A DNA stretch of 64,000 bases from Streptomyces fuscichromogenes. Lineage in GTDB: Bacteria > Actinomycetota > Actinomycetes > Streptomycetales > Streptomycetaceae. The notes under the pieces were generated by a model that did not search any database, was not told where the DNA came from, and was given only the letters and a program-made list of their open reading frames with translations. How positions within the stretch are numbered: the first letter of the stretch is position 1; every line of letters begins with the position of its first letter. The stretch is taken from contig NZ_BMML01000035.1 of assembly GCF_014645815.1 (NCBI RefSeq), forward strand, positions 23,519 through 87,518. Reading direction: 5' to 3'. Position numbers and translations under genes: made by a program. This document shows positions 1 through 6,862 of this stretch, piece by piece.

Positions 1-306
1 GTGATCGCCCCGCCGACTTTTGTTTTCTCGATCACGTTCCGTGCGGCCGGCCAGGTCGTCCAGGACCCGCAGCTCGGCCTGGACTACAGCCGGGTGGTGC
101 ACGGCGACCAGAAGTTCGCCTACCGGCGCCCGGTGCGGGCCGGTGACCGGCTGACCGTGACCTCGACCATCGAGGCCATCAAGTCCCTCGCGGGCAACGA
201 CATCGTGGACATCCGCGGCGATGTCCACGACGAGGCGGGCGAGCTCGTGGTGAGCGCCCTGACCAAGCTGGTGTCCCGCGCGGCGGACGTGGCAGAGGGG
301 GCGTGA
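1..306 (+). CDS. MaoC-like dehydratase N-terminal domain protein (5' truncated by window)
   Basis: This is the C-terminal 101 residues of a small hot-dog-fold protein of the MaoC N-terminal dehydratase (UPF0336-like) family. Such proteins pair with a MaoC partner as an (R)-specific hydratase acting on acyl-thioesters. The reading frame is already open at base 1 and enters mid-domain at the VIAPPTFVFSI stretch. Family members are about 150 residues, so roughly 45-50 residues lie outside the window and the GTG at base 1 is probably an internal Val codon. Typical motifs visible are LDYSRVVHGDQKF and RPVRAGDRLTV. The gene ends 7 bp before the next dehydratase gene, consistent with a two-gene operon encoding two subunits. 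Confidence 0.9.
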   Translation: MIAPPTFVFSITFRAAGQVVQDPQLGLDYSRVVHGDQKFAYRRPVRAGDRLTVTSTIEAIKSLAGNDIVDIRGDVHDEAGELVVSALTKLVSRAADVAEGA

Positions 307-313
307 GGATCCG

Positions 314-742
314 ATGACGGCGAAGATCGCTTACGAGGACGTCGAGGTCGGCACCGAACTGCCGGCGCAGACCTTTCCCGTGACCCGCGCCACGCTGGTG
401 CGGTACGCGGGCGCCTCCGGGGACTTCAATCCCATCCACTGGAACGAGAAGTTCGCCAAGGAGGTCGGCCTGCCGGACGTCATCGCGCACGGCATGTTCA
501 CCATGGCCGAGGCGATCCGTGTGGTCACCGACTGGACCGGCGACCCGGGTGCGGTCGTCGACTACGGCGTCCGCTTCACCAAGCCCGTCGTCGTCCCGAA
601 CGACGACCAGGGTGCCCTGATCGAGGTCAGCGGCAGGGTCGCGGCCAAGCTCGACGACAACACCGTGCGCGTCGACCTGACGGCGACGAGCGCCGGGCAG
701 AAGGTGCTGGGCATGTCACGGGCGGTCGTGCGGCTGGGCTGA
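314..742 (+). CDS. MaoC family dehydratase
   Basis: A 142-residue single hot-dog-domain protein. The MaoC hydratase-2 signature is clear: RYAGASGDFNPIHWNEKFAKE (about residues 30-50) supplies the Asp and His of the hydratase active site, followed by GLPDVIAHGMFTMA. Family knowledge suggests reversible hydration of enoyl-thioesters; the true substrate in Streptomyces is not known. It starts 7 bp after the upstream MaoC-N gene, and the two probably form a heteromeric enzyme. A perfect hairpin follows 13 bp after the stop and marks the end of the operon. It lies a few genes upstream of murB and tRNA-Trp, the usual Streptomyces arrangement. Confidence 0.93.
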   Translation: MTAKIAYEDVEVGTELPAQTFPVTRATLVRYAGASGDFNPIHWNEKFAKEVGLPDVIAHGMFTMAEAIRVVTDWTGDPGAVVDYGVRFTKPVVVPNDDQGALIEVSGRVAAKLDDNTVRVDLTATSAGQKVLGMSRAVVRLG

Positions 743-755
743 GCCCGACGACTCG

Positions 756-790
756 GTAAGGGGCGCCCTCCCTGGCAGGGCGCCCCTTAC
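756..790. terminator. Strong hairpin terminator after the MaoC pair
   Basis: A perfect 14-bp stem (GTAAGGGGCGCCCT paired with AGGGCGCCCCTTAC) around a 7-nt loop lies just downstream of the MaoC stop. There is no long T-run, which is normal for Streptomyces terminators. Confidence 0.85.
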
Positions 791-838
791 CTGCGTACGG
801 CCCCTGGAAGTACGGCGCCCCGGGCCCCCTTGACGTGG

Positions 839-856
839 TTAGTGATTGAGTACTAA
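839..856. promoter_or_regulatory. Operator-like palindrome upstream of the tetR gene
   Basis: TTAGTGATTGAGTACTAA has perfect 5-bp arms (TTAGT and ACTAA) and ends 9 bp before the tetR ATG. Fourteen of its 18 bases are shared with the palindrome in front of the MFS gene at 1489-1506, so both are probably bound by the TetR protein encoded between them. This is inference from sequence symmetry and position. Confidence 0.7.
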
Positions 857-865
857 CTTCGTCGC

Positions 866-1447
866 ATGGTCAGAATGAGCGCAGAGGAGCGGCGCGAGAG
901 CGTCATCCGCGCGGCGATGGCCGAGTTCGCGCAGAGGGGCTACTACGGCACCTCCACCGAGACGATCGCCAAGCGGGTCGGGGTCTCGCAGCCTTATCTC
1001 TTCCGGCTCTTCCCGGGCAAGAAGGCGATCTTCGCCGCGGCCTCGCAGCGCTGCATCGACGACATGCGGCAGGTCTTCGAGGAGGTGGCCGAGGGGCTGA
1101 AGGGCGAGGAGGCCCTGCATGCCATGGGCGAGGCGTATGTGCGGCTGATCCAGGAGCGGCCGGAGCGGCTCCAGATGCAGATGCAGACGTACATCACCGT
1201 CGCGGCCGCGGAGGCGGAGGGCGAGCACGAGTTCGGAGAGCTGGTGCGGGCCGGCTGGATGCGGCTCTGGGACACGGTGCACCTGCTCTCGGGGGTCGAT
1301 GTCGACGCCACCACGGCCTTCCTGGCCAAGGGGATGCTCATCAACACCTACGCGGCCATGGGGTTTCCGCCCGAACACCGCGTCTGGCAGGGGATGTTCT
1401 CGGACGCCGAGGCCACGGGGCGACTGGGGAAGTGCAACGAGGGGTGA
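866..1447 (+). CDS. TetR family transcriptional regulator
   Basis: A 193-residue one-component repressor. The N-terminal helix-turn-helix occupies about residues 10-55, with the TetR pattern RESVIRAAMAEFAQRGYYGTS followed by TIAKRVGVSQPYLFRLFPGKKAIF. The C-terminal part is a ligand-binding helical domain whose inducer cannot be predicted. The ATG at 866 starts 9 bp after a TTAGT/ACTAA palindrome, suggesting autoregulation. The same palindrome precedes the co-directional MFS exporter 87 bp downstream. The regulator therefore most likely represses itself and the exporter until an exported compound binds it. An ATG five codons downstream could also be used. Confidence 0.93.
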   Translation: MVRMSAEERRESVIRAAMAEFAQRGYYGTSTETIAKRVGVSQPYLFRLFPGKKAIFAAASQRCIDDMRQVFEEVAEGLKGEEALHAMGEAYVRLIQERPERLQMQMQTYITVAAAEAEGEHEFGELVRAGWMRLWDTVHLLSGVDVDATTAFLAKGMLINTYAAMGFPPEHRVWQGMFSDAEATGRLGKCNEG

Positions 1448-1488
1448 CGGGCGGTTCGCCGGTCCCGGCATTTTCGTGGGCCAAAAAA

Positions 1489-1506
1489 TTAGTGATCAAT
1501 AACTAA
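1489..1506. promoter_or_regulatory. Operator-like palindrome upstream of the MFS exporter
   Basis: TTAGTGATCAATAACTAA is the second copy of the TTAGT-N8-ACTAA palindrome, 28 bp upstream of the MFS ATG in a locally AT-rich stretch that could also form the promoter. The match to 839-856 points to co-regulation by the adjacent TetR protein. Confidence 0.7.
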
Positions 1507-1534
1507 TCTACGCAGAGCATGCTCTGGGGGAGCG

Positions 1535-2971
1535 ATGTCACAAGAGACCGCACGTCGCGGGGGCGCCGGATGGGCGCTCGTCATCACCAGCGTCGCCGGA
1601 TTCATGGCGGCCCTCGACAACCTCGTCGTCACCACCGCCCTGCCGTCGATCCGCAGGGACCTCGGCGGAGCCCTGGACGACCTCGAGTGGACCGTGAGCG
1701 CCTACACGCTCACCTTCGCCGTCCTGTTGATGTTCGGCGCCGCCCTCGGTGACCGCTTTGGCCGCCGCCGGCTCTTCCTCGCCGGACTCGCCGTCTTCAC
1801 CGGCGCCTCCGCCGCCGCGGCCATGGCGCCCGGCATCGACTCCCTGATCGCCGCCCGCGCGGTGCAGGGCGTCGGCGCGGCGATCATGATGCCCCTCACG
1901 CTCACCCTGCTGACGGCCGCCGTGCCCGAGGCCAAGCGCGGGATGGCGTACGGCATCTGGGGTGCCGTCAACGGGCTCGCCGTCGCCTCCGGACCGCTCA
2001 TCGGCGGCAGCCTCACCGAACACGTGTCCTGGCACTGGATCTTCTGGCTGAACGTGCCGCTCGGCCTCGTCCTGCTGCCGCTCGCCCGCCTGCGCCTCGC
2101 CGAGTCCCACGGCACCGGTGCCCCGCTCGACATCCCCGGCACCCTGCTCGCCAGCGGCGGCCTCTTCGGGATCGTCTACGGCCTGGTACGCGGCCCCGCC
2201 GACGGCTGGACCAGCCCGCTCGTGCTCACCGGGCTCTTCGCGGGCGGCGTCCTGCTCGTCGGCTTCGTCCTGCACGGCAGCCGCGCCAAGAACCCCATGC
2301 TGCCGATGCGGCTCTTCCGCTCCCGCGCCTTCTCCGGGATCAACGCGGCCAGCCTGCTGATGTTCCTCGGCATGTTCGGGTCGATCTTCCTGCTCAGCCA
2401 GTACATGCAGGGCGTGCTCGGCTACTCGCCCACCGAGGCCGGCCTCAGGATGCTGCCCTGGACCGGCATGCCGATGATCGTCGCACCGATCGCGGGCATA
2501 CTGTCCGACCGGATAGGCGGCCGCCCCGTCGTCGCCGCCGGACTCTTCCTCCAGGCCGCCGGACTCGGCTACCTCGCCTCCGTCGTCACCGCGCACGCCT
2601 CCTACGGAGCCCAGCTGCCCGGTCTGATCGTCAGTGGCATCGGCATGGCCCTGTACTTCGCCCCGGCCGCCAACCTGGTGATGTCCGCCGTACGCCCGCA
2701 GGAACAGGGCATCGCCTCCGGCGCCAACAACGCGCTGCGTGAGGTCGGCGGCGCACTCGGCGTCGCGGTCATGTCGTCGATCTTCGCCGCCCAGGGCGGC
2801 TACGAGAGCGCTCAGAGCTTCGTGGACGGACTGCGGCCCGCCCTGGTCACCGGTGCGGCCGTGGTGGCCCTCGCCGGGATCGCGGCCCTGGTCATCCCCG
2901 GCCGGCGGCGCGCCGCGCGGCTCGTCGCCGAGGGTGAGCCGGTCCCGGCGCTGGAGACCGTCGGCGGCTGA
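1535..2971 (+). CDS. MFS transporter, DHA2 (14-TM) drug efflux type
   Basis: A 478-residue polytopic membrane protein of the major facilitator superfamily, most like 14-helix proton-driven drug exporters. The N-terminal helix GFMAALDNLVVTTALPSI carries the DHA2 motif around LDxTIV-like residues. The loop 2-3 motif reads GAALGDRFGRRRLF. Motif C-like sequence (GPLIGGSLTEHVSWHWIFWLNVPLG) lies at about residues 150-175. The ATG at 1535 has a purine-rich GGGGGAG just upstream. It follows a tetR gene whose operator-like palindrome recurs 28 bp before this start, so it is probably an inducible exporter. The substrate is unknown. A very long hairpin follows the stop. Confidence 0.94.
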   Translation: MSQETARRGGAGWALVITSVAGFMAALDNLVVTTALPSIRRDLGGALDDLEWTVSAYTLTFAVLLMFGAALGDRFGRRRLFLAGLAVFTGASAAAAMAPGIDSLIAARAVQGVGAAIMMPLTLTLLTAAVPEAKRGMAYGIWGAVNGLAVASGPLIGGSLTEHVSWHWIFWLNVPLGLVLLPLARLRLAESHGTGAPLDIPGTLLASGGLFGIVYGLVRGPADGWTSPLVLTGLFAGGVLLVGFVLHGSRAKNPMLPMRLFRSRAFSGINAASLLMFLGMFGSIFLLSQYMQGVLGYSPTEAGLRMLPWTGMPMIVAPIAGILSDRIGGRPVVAAGLFLQAAGLGYLASVVTAHASYGAQLPGLIVSGIGMALYFAPAANLVMSAVRPQEQGIASGANNALREVGGALGVAVMSSIFAAQGGYESAQSFVDGLRPALVTGAAVVALAGIAALVIPGRRRAARLVAEGEPVPALETVGG

Positions 2972-2993
2972 GAACGACCGGTCATGACCGACG

Positions 2994-3046
2994 GCACGCG
3001 CGCGTGGGGCCCCGTTTCCGGTGGACGGGGTCCCACGCGCGCGTGC
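2994..3046. terminator. Long hairpin between the MFS gene and murB
   Basis: GCACGCGCGCGTGGG and CCCACGCGCGCGTGC arms, with a paired CCCCGT/ACGGGG inner section and one mismatch, form a stem of about 22 bp. It lies 23 bp after the MFS stop and 48 bp before the murB start, and probably terminates the MFS transcript. Confidence 0.8.
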
Positions 3047-3093
3047 GGCTCGTGGCGGCCGGGCTGCCGGTGGCGTCTCGTAGTCTTGGGCGC

Positions 3094-4149
3094 GTGCAGG
3101 AACTCCACGACGCCCCACTCGCCCCGCTCACCACCTTCCGGCTCGGCGGCCCCGCCACCCGGCTGGTCACCGCGACCACCGACGCCGAGGTGATCGCCGC
3201 CGTCCGCGCGGCCGACGACAGCGGGACCCCGCTGCTGGTCATCGGCGGCGGATCGAATCTGGTCATCGGTGACAAGGGTTTCGACGGCACTGCCCTGCGC
3301 ATCGCCACCACCGGCTTCGAACTGCGCGGCACGACGCTGGAGCTGGCGGCCGGCGAGGTGTGGACCGACGCGGTCGCCCGCACCGTCGAGGCCGGCCTCG
3401 CGGGCATCGAGTGCCTCGCCGGGATCCCGGGGTCCGCGGGGGCCACGCCCATCCAGAACGTGGGGGCGTACGGGCAGGAGGTCTCCTCGACCGTCACCGA
3501 GGTCGTCGCGTACGACCGGCGGAGCGGCGAGGCGGTGACGCTGACCAACGAGGAGTGCGCGTTCTCCTACCGGCACAGCCGCTTCAAGGCCGACCCCGAG
3601 CGGTATGTCGTGCTGCGTGTCCGGTTCGGCCTGGAGGACGCCGGCGGGCTGTCGGCGCCGGTGCGGTACGCGGAGGCCGCGCGGGCGCTCGGGGTGGAAC
3701 CGGGGGACCGGGTGCCGCTCGCCCACGCCCGTGAGACCGTGCTCAAGCTGCGCGCCGGCAAGGGGATGGTGCTGGATCCCGAGGATCACGACACCTGGTC
3801 GGCGGGGTCCTTCTTCACCAACCCGATCCTCACGGACGAGCAGTTCGCCGCCTTCCACACGCGCGTGCGGGAGCGGCTGGGCGACGCGGCCGAGCCGCCC
3901 GCCTACCCGGCGGGGGACGGACGTACCAAGACCTCGGCGGCCTGGCTGATCGACAAGGCCGGGTTCACCAAGGGGTACGGTGCCGGCGCGGCCCGGATCT
4001 CCACGAAGCACACGCTGGCGCTGACCAACCGGGGCGGAGCCACCACCGAGGATCTGCTGGGGCTGGCCCGGGAGGTCGTCGCCGGGGTCCGGGAGGCCTT
4101 CGGCGTGACCCTGGTCAACGAGCCGGTGACCGTCGGCGTGACCCTCTAG
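3094..4149 (+). CDS. murB: UDP-N-acetylmuramate dehydrogenase (MurB)
   Basis: Cytosolic flavoenzyme that reduces UDP-GlcNAc-enolpyruvate to UDP-MurNAc in peptidoglycan synthesis. From the GTG at 3094 it is 351 residues. An upstream in-frame start at 3004 would sit inside the terminator hairpin and add a non-homologous leader, so it is rejected. FAD-binding motifs are GGGSNLVIGD (about residue 52) and GIPGSAGATPIQNVGAYGQE (about 110-130). The catalytic Ser region reads SAGSFFTNPI, the usual GSFFxNP motif of MurB. It is a single gene: the convergent NAD(P)-binding protein gene ends 42 bp downstream. Nothing unusual is seen. Confidence 0.96.
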   Translation: MQELHDAPLAPLTTFRLGGPATRLVTATTDAEVIAAVRAADDSGTPLLVIGGGSNLVIGDKGFDGTALRIATTGFELRGTTLELAAGEVWTDAVARTVEAGLAGIECLAGIPGSAGATPIQNVGAYGQEVSSTVTEVVAYDRRSGEAVTLTNEECAFSYRHSRFKADPERYVVLRVRFGLEDAGGLSAPVRYAEAARALGVEPGDRVPLAHARETVLKLRAGKGMVLDPEDHDTWSAGSFFTNPILTDEQFAAFHTRVRERLGDAAEPPAYPAGDGRTKTSAAWLIDKAGFTKGYGAGAARISTKHTLALTNRGGATTEDLLGLAREVVAGVREAFGVTLVNEPVTVGVTL

Positions 4150-4191
4150 GCGCTCGGAGACGTCCCAGAGGCGTCCGGGGACCCGGCGGGT

Positions 4192-4821
4192 TCAGTACGC
4201 CACCCCCACCCCCTGCTTCACCGTTCCCTCGTCATCGGTCATCGCCAGCATCGAGTGGGCCACGTCGGCCCGCGCGATGAAACGGCCCCTGGGCGGGAAG
4301 CCGCCGATCACCGTGCGGTACCTGCCGGTGAGGGGCTTGTCCTGGAGGCGGGGCGGGCGGACGGACGTCCAGTCGGTGCCGCTGCGGGACAGTTCCGCCT
4401 CCATCTCGCGCAGGTCGTCGTAGACCGGCTTGAGGATCCTGCTCACCAGGCCACGTACCGTGCGGTCGACGACCCCGTCGTCCGGTTCCGGGCCCACCGG
4501 TGCCGCGCTGACCACCAGGAGCCGCCGTACGCCCTCGGCCTCCATGGCCGTCAGCACCGTACGGGTCAGGCGGGCGGCGACCCCGGCGTCCTTGCGGCTG
4601 CGCGGGCCCAGGCCGGACAGGACCGCGTCCCGGCCCGTGACCGCAGGGCGGACCGCCTCCGCGTCGGTGAGGTCCGCGCGCACGACCTCCAGGCCGGAGC
4701 CGGTCACGGTCAGCCGGGCGGGGTCGCGGACGACCGCCGTGACCCGGTGGCCGGACGCCAGTGCCTGGCGGACGATCTCCCGGCCGATCCCGCCGGTCGC
4801 GCCGAAGACAGTGAGGTTCAT
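4192..4821 (-). CDS. NAD(P)-binding protein, NmrA/atypical SDR type
   Basis: A 209-residue Rossmann-fold protein starting at ATG 4821. The dinucleotide-binding motif VFGATGGIGREIVRQAL opens the protein. Further hallmarks are VVRDPARL (cofactor specificity loop), VRADLTDAEAV, DAVLSGLGPRS and a C-terminal ISRADVA-like segment (FIARADVAHSML). Such proteins act as NAD(P)H-dependent reductases or redox sensors. The substrate is unknown. It is transcribed divergently from a tetR gene, and two near-identical palindromes lie in the 142-bp shared promoter region, so it is very likely the target of that regulator. Confidence 0.92.
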   Translation of the reverse strand: MNLTVFGATGGIGREIVRQALASGHRVTAVVRDPARLTVTGSGLEVVRADLTDAEAVRPAVTGRDAVLSGLGPRSRKDAGVAARLTRTVLTAMEAEGVRRLLVVSAAPVGPEPDDGVVDRTVRGLVSRILKPVYDDLREMEAELSRSGTDWTSVRPPRLQDKPLTGRYRTVIGGFPPRGRFIARADVAHSMLAMTDDEGTVKQGVGVAY

Positions 4822-4854
4822 GACTGCTCCCGTGTGTTCGTGCGTCAGGAGGTG

Positions 4855-4872
4855 GGTGAGTATTCACTCACC
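4855..4872. promoter_or_regulatory. Operator-like palindrome 1 in the divergent promoter region
   Basis: GGTGAGTATTCACTCACC has perfect 7-bp arms around a 4-bp centre. It lies 34 bp upstream of the minus-strand NAD(P)-binding protein start. Confidence 0.75.
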
Positions 4873-4889
4873 TCTGCTCGGTCTCTAGA

Positions 4890-4905
4890 GTGAGTAAGTA
4901 CTCAC
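4890..4905. promoter_or_regulatory. Operator-like palindrome 2 in the divergent promoter region
   Basis: GTGAGTAAGTACTCAC has perfect 7-bp arms around an AG centre. It shares the GTGAGT/ACTCAC half-sites with the palindrome at 4855-4872, and the two centres are about 34 bp (roughly three helical turns) apart. Both are likely bound by the adjacent TetR regulator. Confidence 0.75.
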
Positions 4906-4963
4906 CCACTCGTCAAGCCTCTGCGGGGCATCCGTCGCACCCGCTGGAAAGGACATGTGATCC

Positions 4964-5602
4964 TTGGGCCTCATGCAGCAGAAACCGGCCCGCGTCCGCA
5001 TCCTCGACGCCGCTCACGAGCTGATGCGGACCGTCGGGCTCGCCCGCGCCACCACCAAGGAGATCGCCAGGGCGGCCGGCTGCTCCGAGGCGGCCCTCTA
5101 CAAGTACTTCCCCAGCAAGGAAGAGCTGTTCGTGCACGTGCTCACCGAGCGGCTGCCGCGGCTTCTCCCGCTGCTGGGCCGGCTCACCGTCGAGCCCGGC
5201 CGGGGCAGCCTGGAGGACAACCTCACCCAGATCGCCCGCCAGGCCGCGCTCTTCTACGAGGAGAGCTTCCCGATCATCGCGTCCCTGTACGCCGAGCAGC
5301 AGCTCAAGCGGAAGCTCGACGACACGCTCCGCACCATCGGCGCGGGACCGCATGTGCCGATGCGGGCGCTCGACGCCTACCTGTGCGCCGAGAAGGCGCT
5401 CGGCCGGATCCGGCCCGACGCGGACACCACCGCGGCGGCCACCCTGCTCCTCGGCGCCTGCGTCCAGCGCGTCTTCGCCTACGACGCGACCCCGACCGGC
5501 GAGCGCCCGCCGGTCGACGCGTTCGCCGCCCGCGTCGCCCGCACCCTGCTGGGCGGGATCTCCGTCGCCGCGGAACCCGCCCGCCCTGCCACCGGCGCCT
5601 GA
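4964..5602 (+). CDS. TetR family transcriptional regulator
   Basis: A 212-residue (TTG 4964) or 209-residue (ATG 4973) TetR repressor. A GGAAAGGA purine tract at 4946-4953 is better spaced for the TTG. The DNA-binding domain spans about residues 8-55, with RVRILDAAHELMRTVGLARATT, then EIARAAGCSEAALYKYFPSKEELF. The remainder is a ligand-binding domain with a tail rich in Ala and Pro. It diverges from an NmrA-like reductase gene across two GTGAGT/ACTCAC palindromes, the normal layout for a repressor controlling itself and its neighbour. The ligand cannot be predicted. Confidence 0.93.
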   Translation: MGLMQQKPARVRILDAAHELMRTVGLARATTKEIARAAGCSEAALYKYFPSKEELFVHVLTERLPRLLPLLGRLTVEPGRGSLEDNLTQIARQAALFYEESFPIIASLYAEQQLKRKLDDTLRTIGAGPHVPMRALDAYLCAEKALGRIRPDADTTAAATLLLGACVQRVFAYDATPTGERPPVDAFAARVARTLLGGISVAAEPARPATGA

Positions 5603-5607
5603 CCAGG

Positions 5608-5691
5608 ACTCAGGGCAGGGGACTCAGGGCAGGGGACTCAGGACAGCGGAATCAGGACACGGGAATCAGGACACGGGAGTCAGGACACGGG
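5608..5691. repeat. Six tandem 14-bp repeats between convergent genes
   Basis: Six head-to-tail 14-bp units with no spacers, consensus ACTCAGGACACGGG. Units 1-2 read ACTCAGGGCAGGGG, unit 3 ACTCAGGACAGCGG, and units 4-6 AATCAGGACACGGG or AGTCAGGACACGGG. The array starts 5 bp after the tetR stop. The last unit overlaps the adenosine deaminase stop and final codons on the other strand. It looks like a minisatellite. Confidence 0.92.
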
Positions 5692-6726
5692 CAGCGGGGC
5701 GACGAGCCAGGTGTCGATGTCGGCGAGGAGCCTGGCCTTCGCATCCTCCGGTGCCGCCGAGCCGCGGACGGACTGGCGGGCCAGCTCGGCCAGTTCCGCG
5801 TCCGTGAAGGCGTGGTGCACGCGCGCGATGTCGTACTGCGCGGCCAGCCGGGAGCCGAACAGGAGCGGATCGTCGGCGCCCAGGGCCATCGGGACGCCCG
5901 CCTCGAAGAGGGTCCGCAGCGGGACGTCCTCGGGCTTCTCGTAGACGCCCAGGGCCACGTTGGAGGCCGGGCACACCTCGCAGGTGATCTCCCGGTCCGC
6001 CAGGCGCTTGAGCAGCCTCGGGTCCTCCGCCGCCCGTACGCCGTGGCCGATCCGGGAGGCGTGCAGGTCGTCCAGGCAGTCCCGCACGGACGCCGGGCCG
6101 GTCAGCTCGCCGCCGTGCGGGGCCGCCAGCAGGCCGCCCTCGCGCGCGATGTGGAACGCCCGGTCGAAGTCCCGTGCCATGCCGCGCCGCTCGTCGTTCG
6201 ACAGCCCGAAGCCGACCACACCCCGGTCCGCGTACCGGACGGCGAGCCGGGCCAGCGTGCGCGCGTCCAAGGGGTGCTTCATACGGTTCGCGGCCACCAG
6301 GACGCGCATGCCGAGGCCGGTCTCCCTGGAGGTCGTCTCGACCGCGTCCAGGATGATCTCCAGGGCCGGGATCAGGCCGCCCAGACGCGGGGCGTAGGAC
6401 GTCGGGTCCACCTGGATCTCCAGCCAGCCCGAGCCGTCCTTGAGGTCCTCCTCGGCGGCCTCCCGGACCAGCCGCTGGATGTCCTCGGGCGCTCTGAGGC
6501 AGGAGCGCGCGGCGTCGTACAGCCGTTGGAAGCGGAACCAGCCCCGTTCGTCGGTGGCCCGCAGTCTCGGTGGTTCGCCGCTGGTCAGGGCATCGGTCAG
6601 CGCCTCGGGGAGGCGCACGCCGTACTTGTCGGCCAGTTCCAGGACGGTTCCCGGCCGCATCGAACCGGTGAAGTGCAGATGCAGATGAGCTTTCGGCAGC
6701 TCAGTGACATCACGTACGTGCTCCAT
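5680..6726 (-). CDS. Adenosine deaminase
   Basis: A 348-residue zinc-dependent amidohydrolase (TIM barrel) of the adenosine/AMP deaminase family; deaminates adenosine to inosine in purine salvage. Visible metal and catalytic motifs: PKAHLHLHFTGSM near residue 12 (the HxH pair), AAPHGGEL (metal His then catalytic Glu region), RIGHGVRA, and ALGADDPLLFG near the C-terminus (the Asp pair that usually reads NTDDP). Starts at ATG 6726. It is convergent with the tetR gene, and its last codons run into a 14-bp tandem repeat array. A 50-nt hairpin separates its promoter from the upstream aminotransferase gene. Streptomyces often have several add paralogues, so no paralogue symbol is given. Confidence 0.94.
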   Translation of the reverse strand: MEHVRDVTELPKAHLHLHFTGSMRPGTVLELADKYGVRLPEALTDALTSGEPPRLRATDERGWFRFQRLYDAARSCLRAPEDIQRLVREAAEEDLKDGSGWLEIQVDPTSYAPRLGGLIPALEIILDAVETTSRETGLGMRVLVAANRMKHPLDARTLARLAVRYADRGVVGFGLSNDERRGMARDFDRAFHIAREGGLLAAPHGGELTGPASVRDCLDDLHASRIGHGVRAAEDPRLLKRLADREITCEVCPASNVALGVYEKPEDVPLRTLFEAGVPMALGADDPLLFGSRLAAQYDIARVHHAFTDAELAELARQSVRGSAAPEDAKARLLADIDTWLVAPLPVS

Positions 6727-6790
6727 TCCAGGATCCTGCCGTACGTACCTGTCGTACCGGTAGCGGATTCACCTTTAGTGGCCTTGCTCG

Positions 6791-6840
6791 CACACGGGAA
6801 CGGGCCGCCTCCCCGCGGGGAGACGGCCCGTTCCCGTGTG
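6791..6840. terminator. 50-nt hairpin terminator downstream of the aminotransferase gene
   Basis: CACACGGGAACGGGCCG arms, nearly perfect through a GCCTCCCCGCGGGGAGAC core, fold the whole segment into one stem. It lies 22 bp beyond the aminotransferase stop on the minus strand. Confidence 0.85.
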
Positions 6841-6862
6841 CGTGGCGCGCGCTGTCGTGAGG

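Noticed and set aside
5608..5691. CRISPR array
   Set aside because: The 14-bp units have no spacers between them, so this is a tandem repeat rather than CRISPR.
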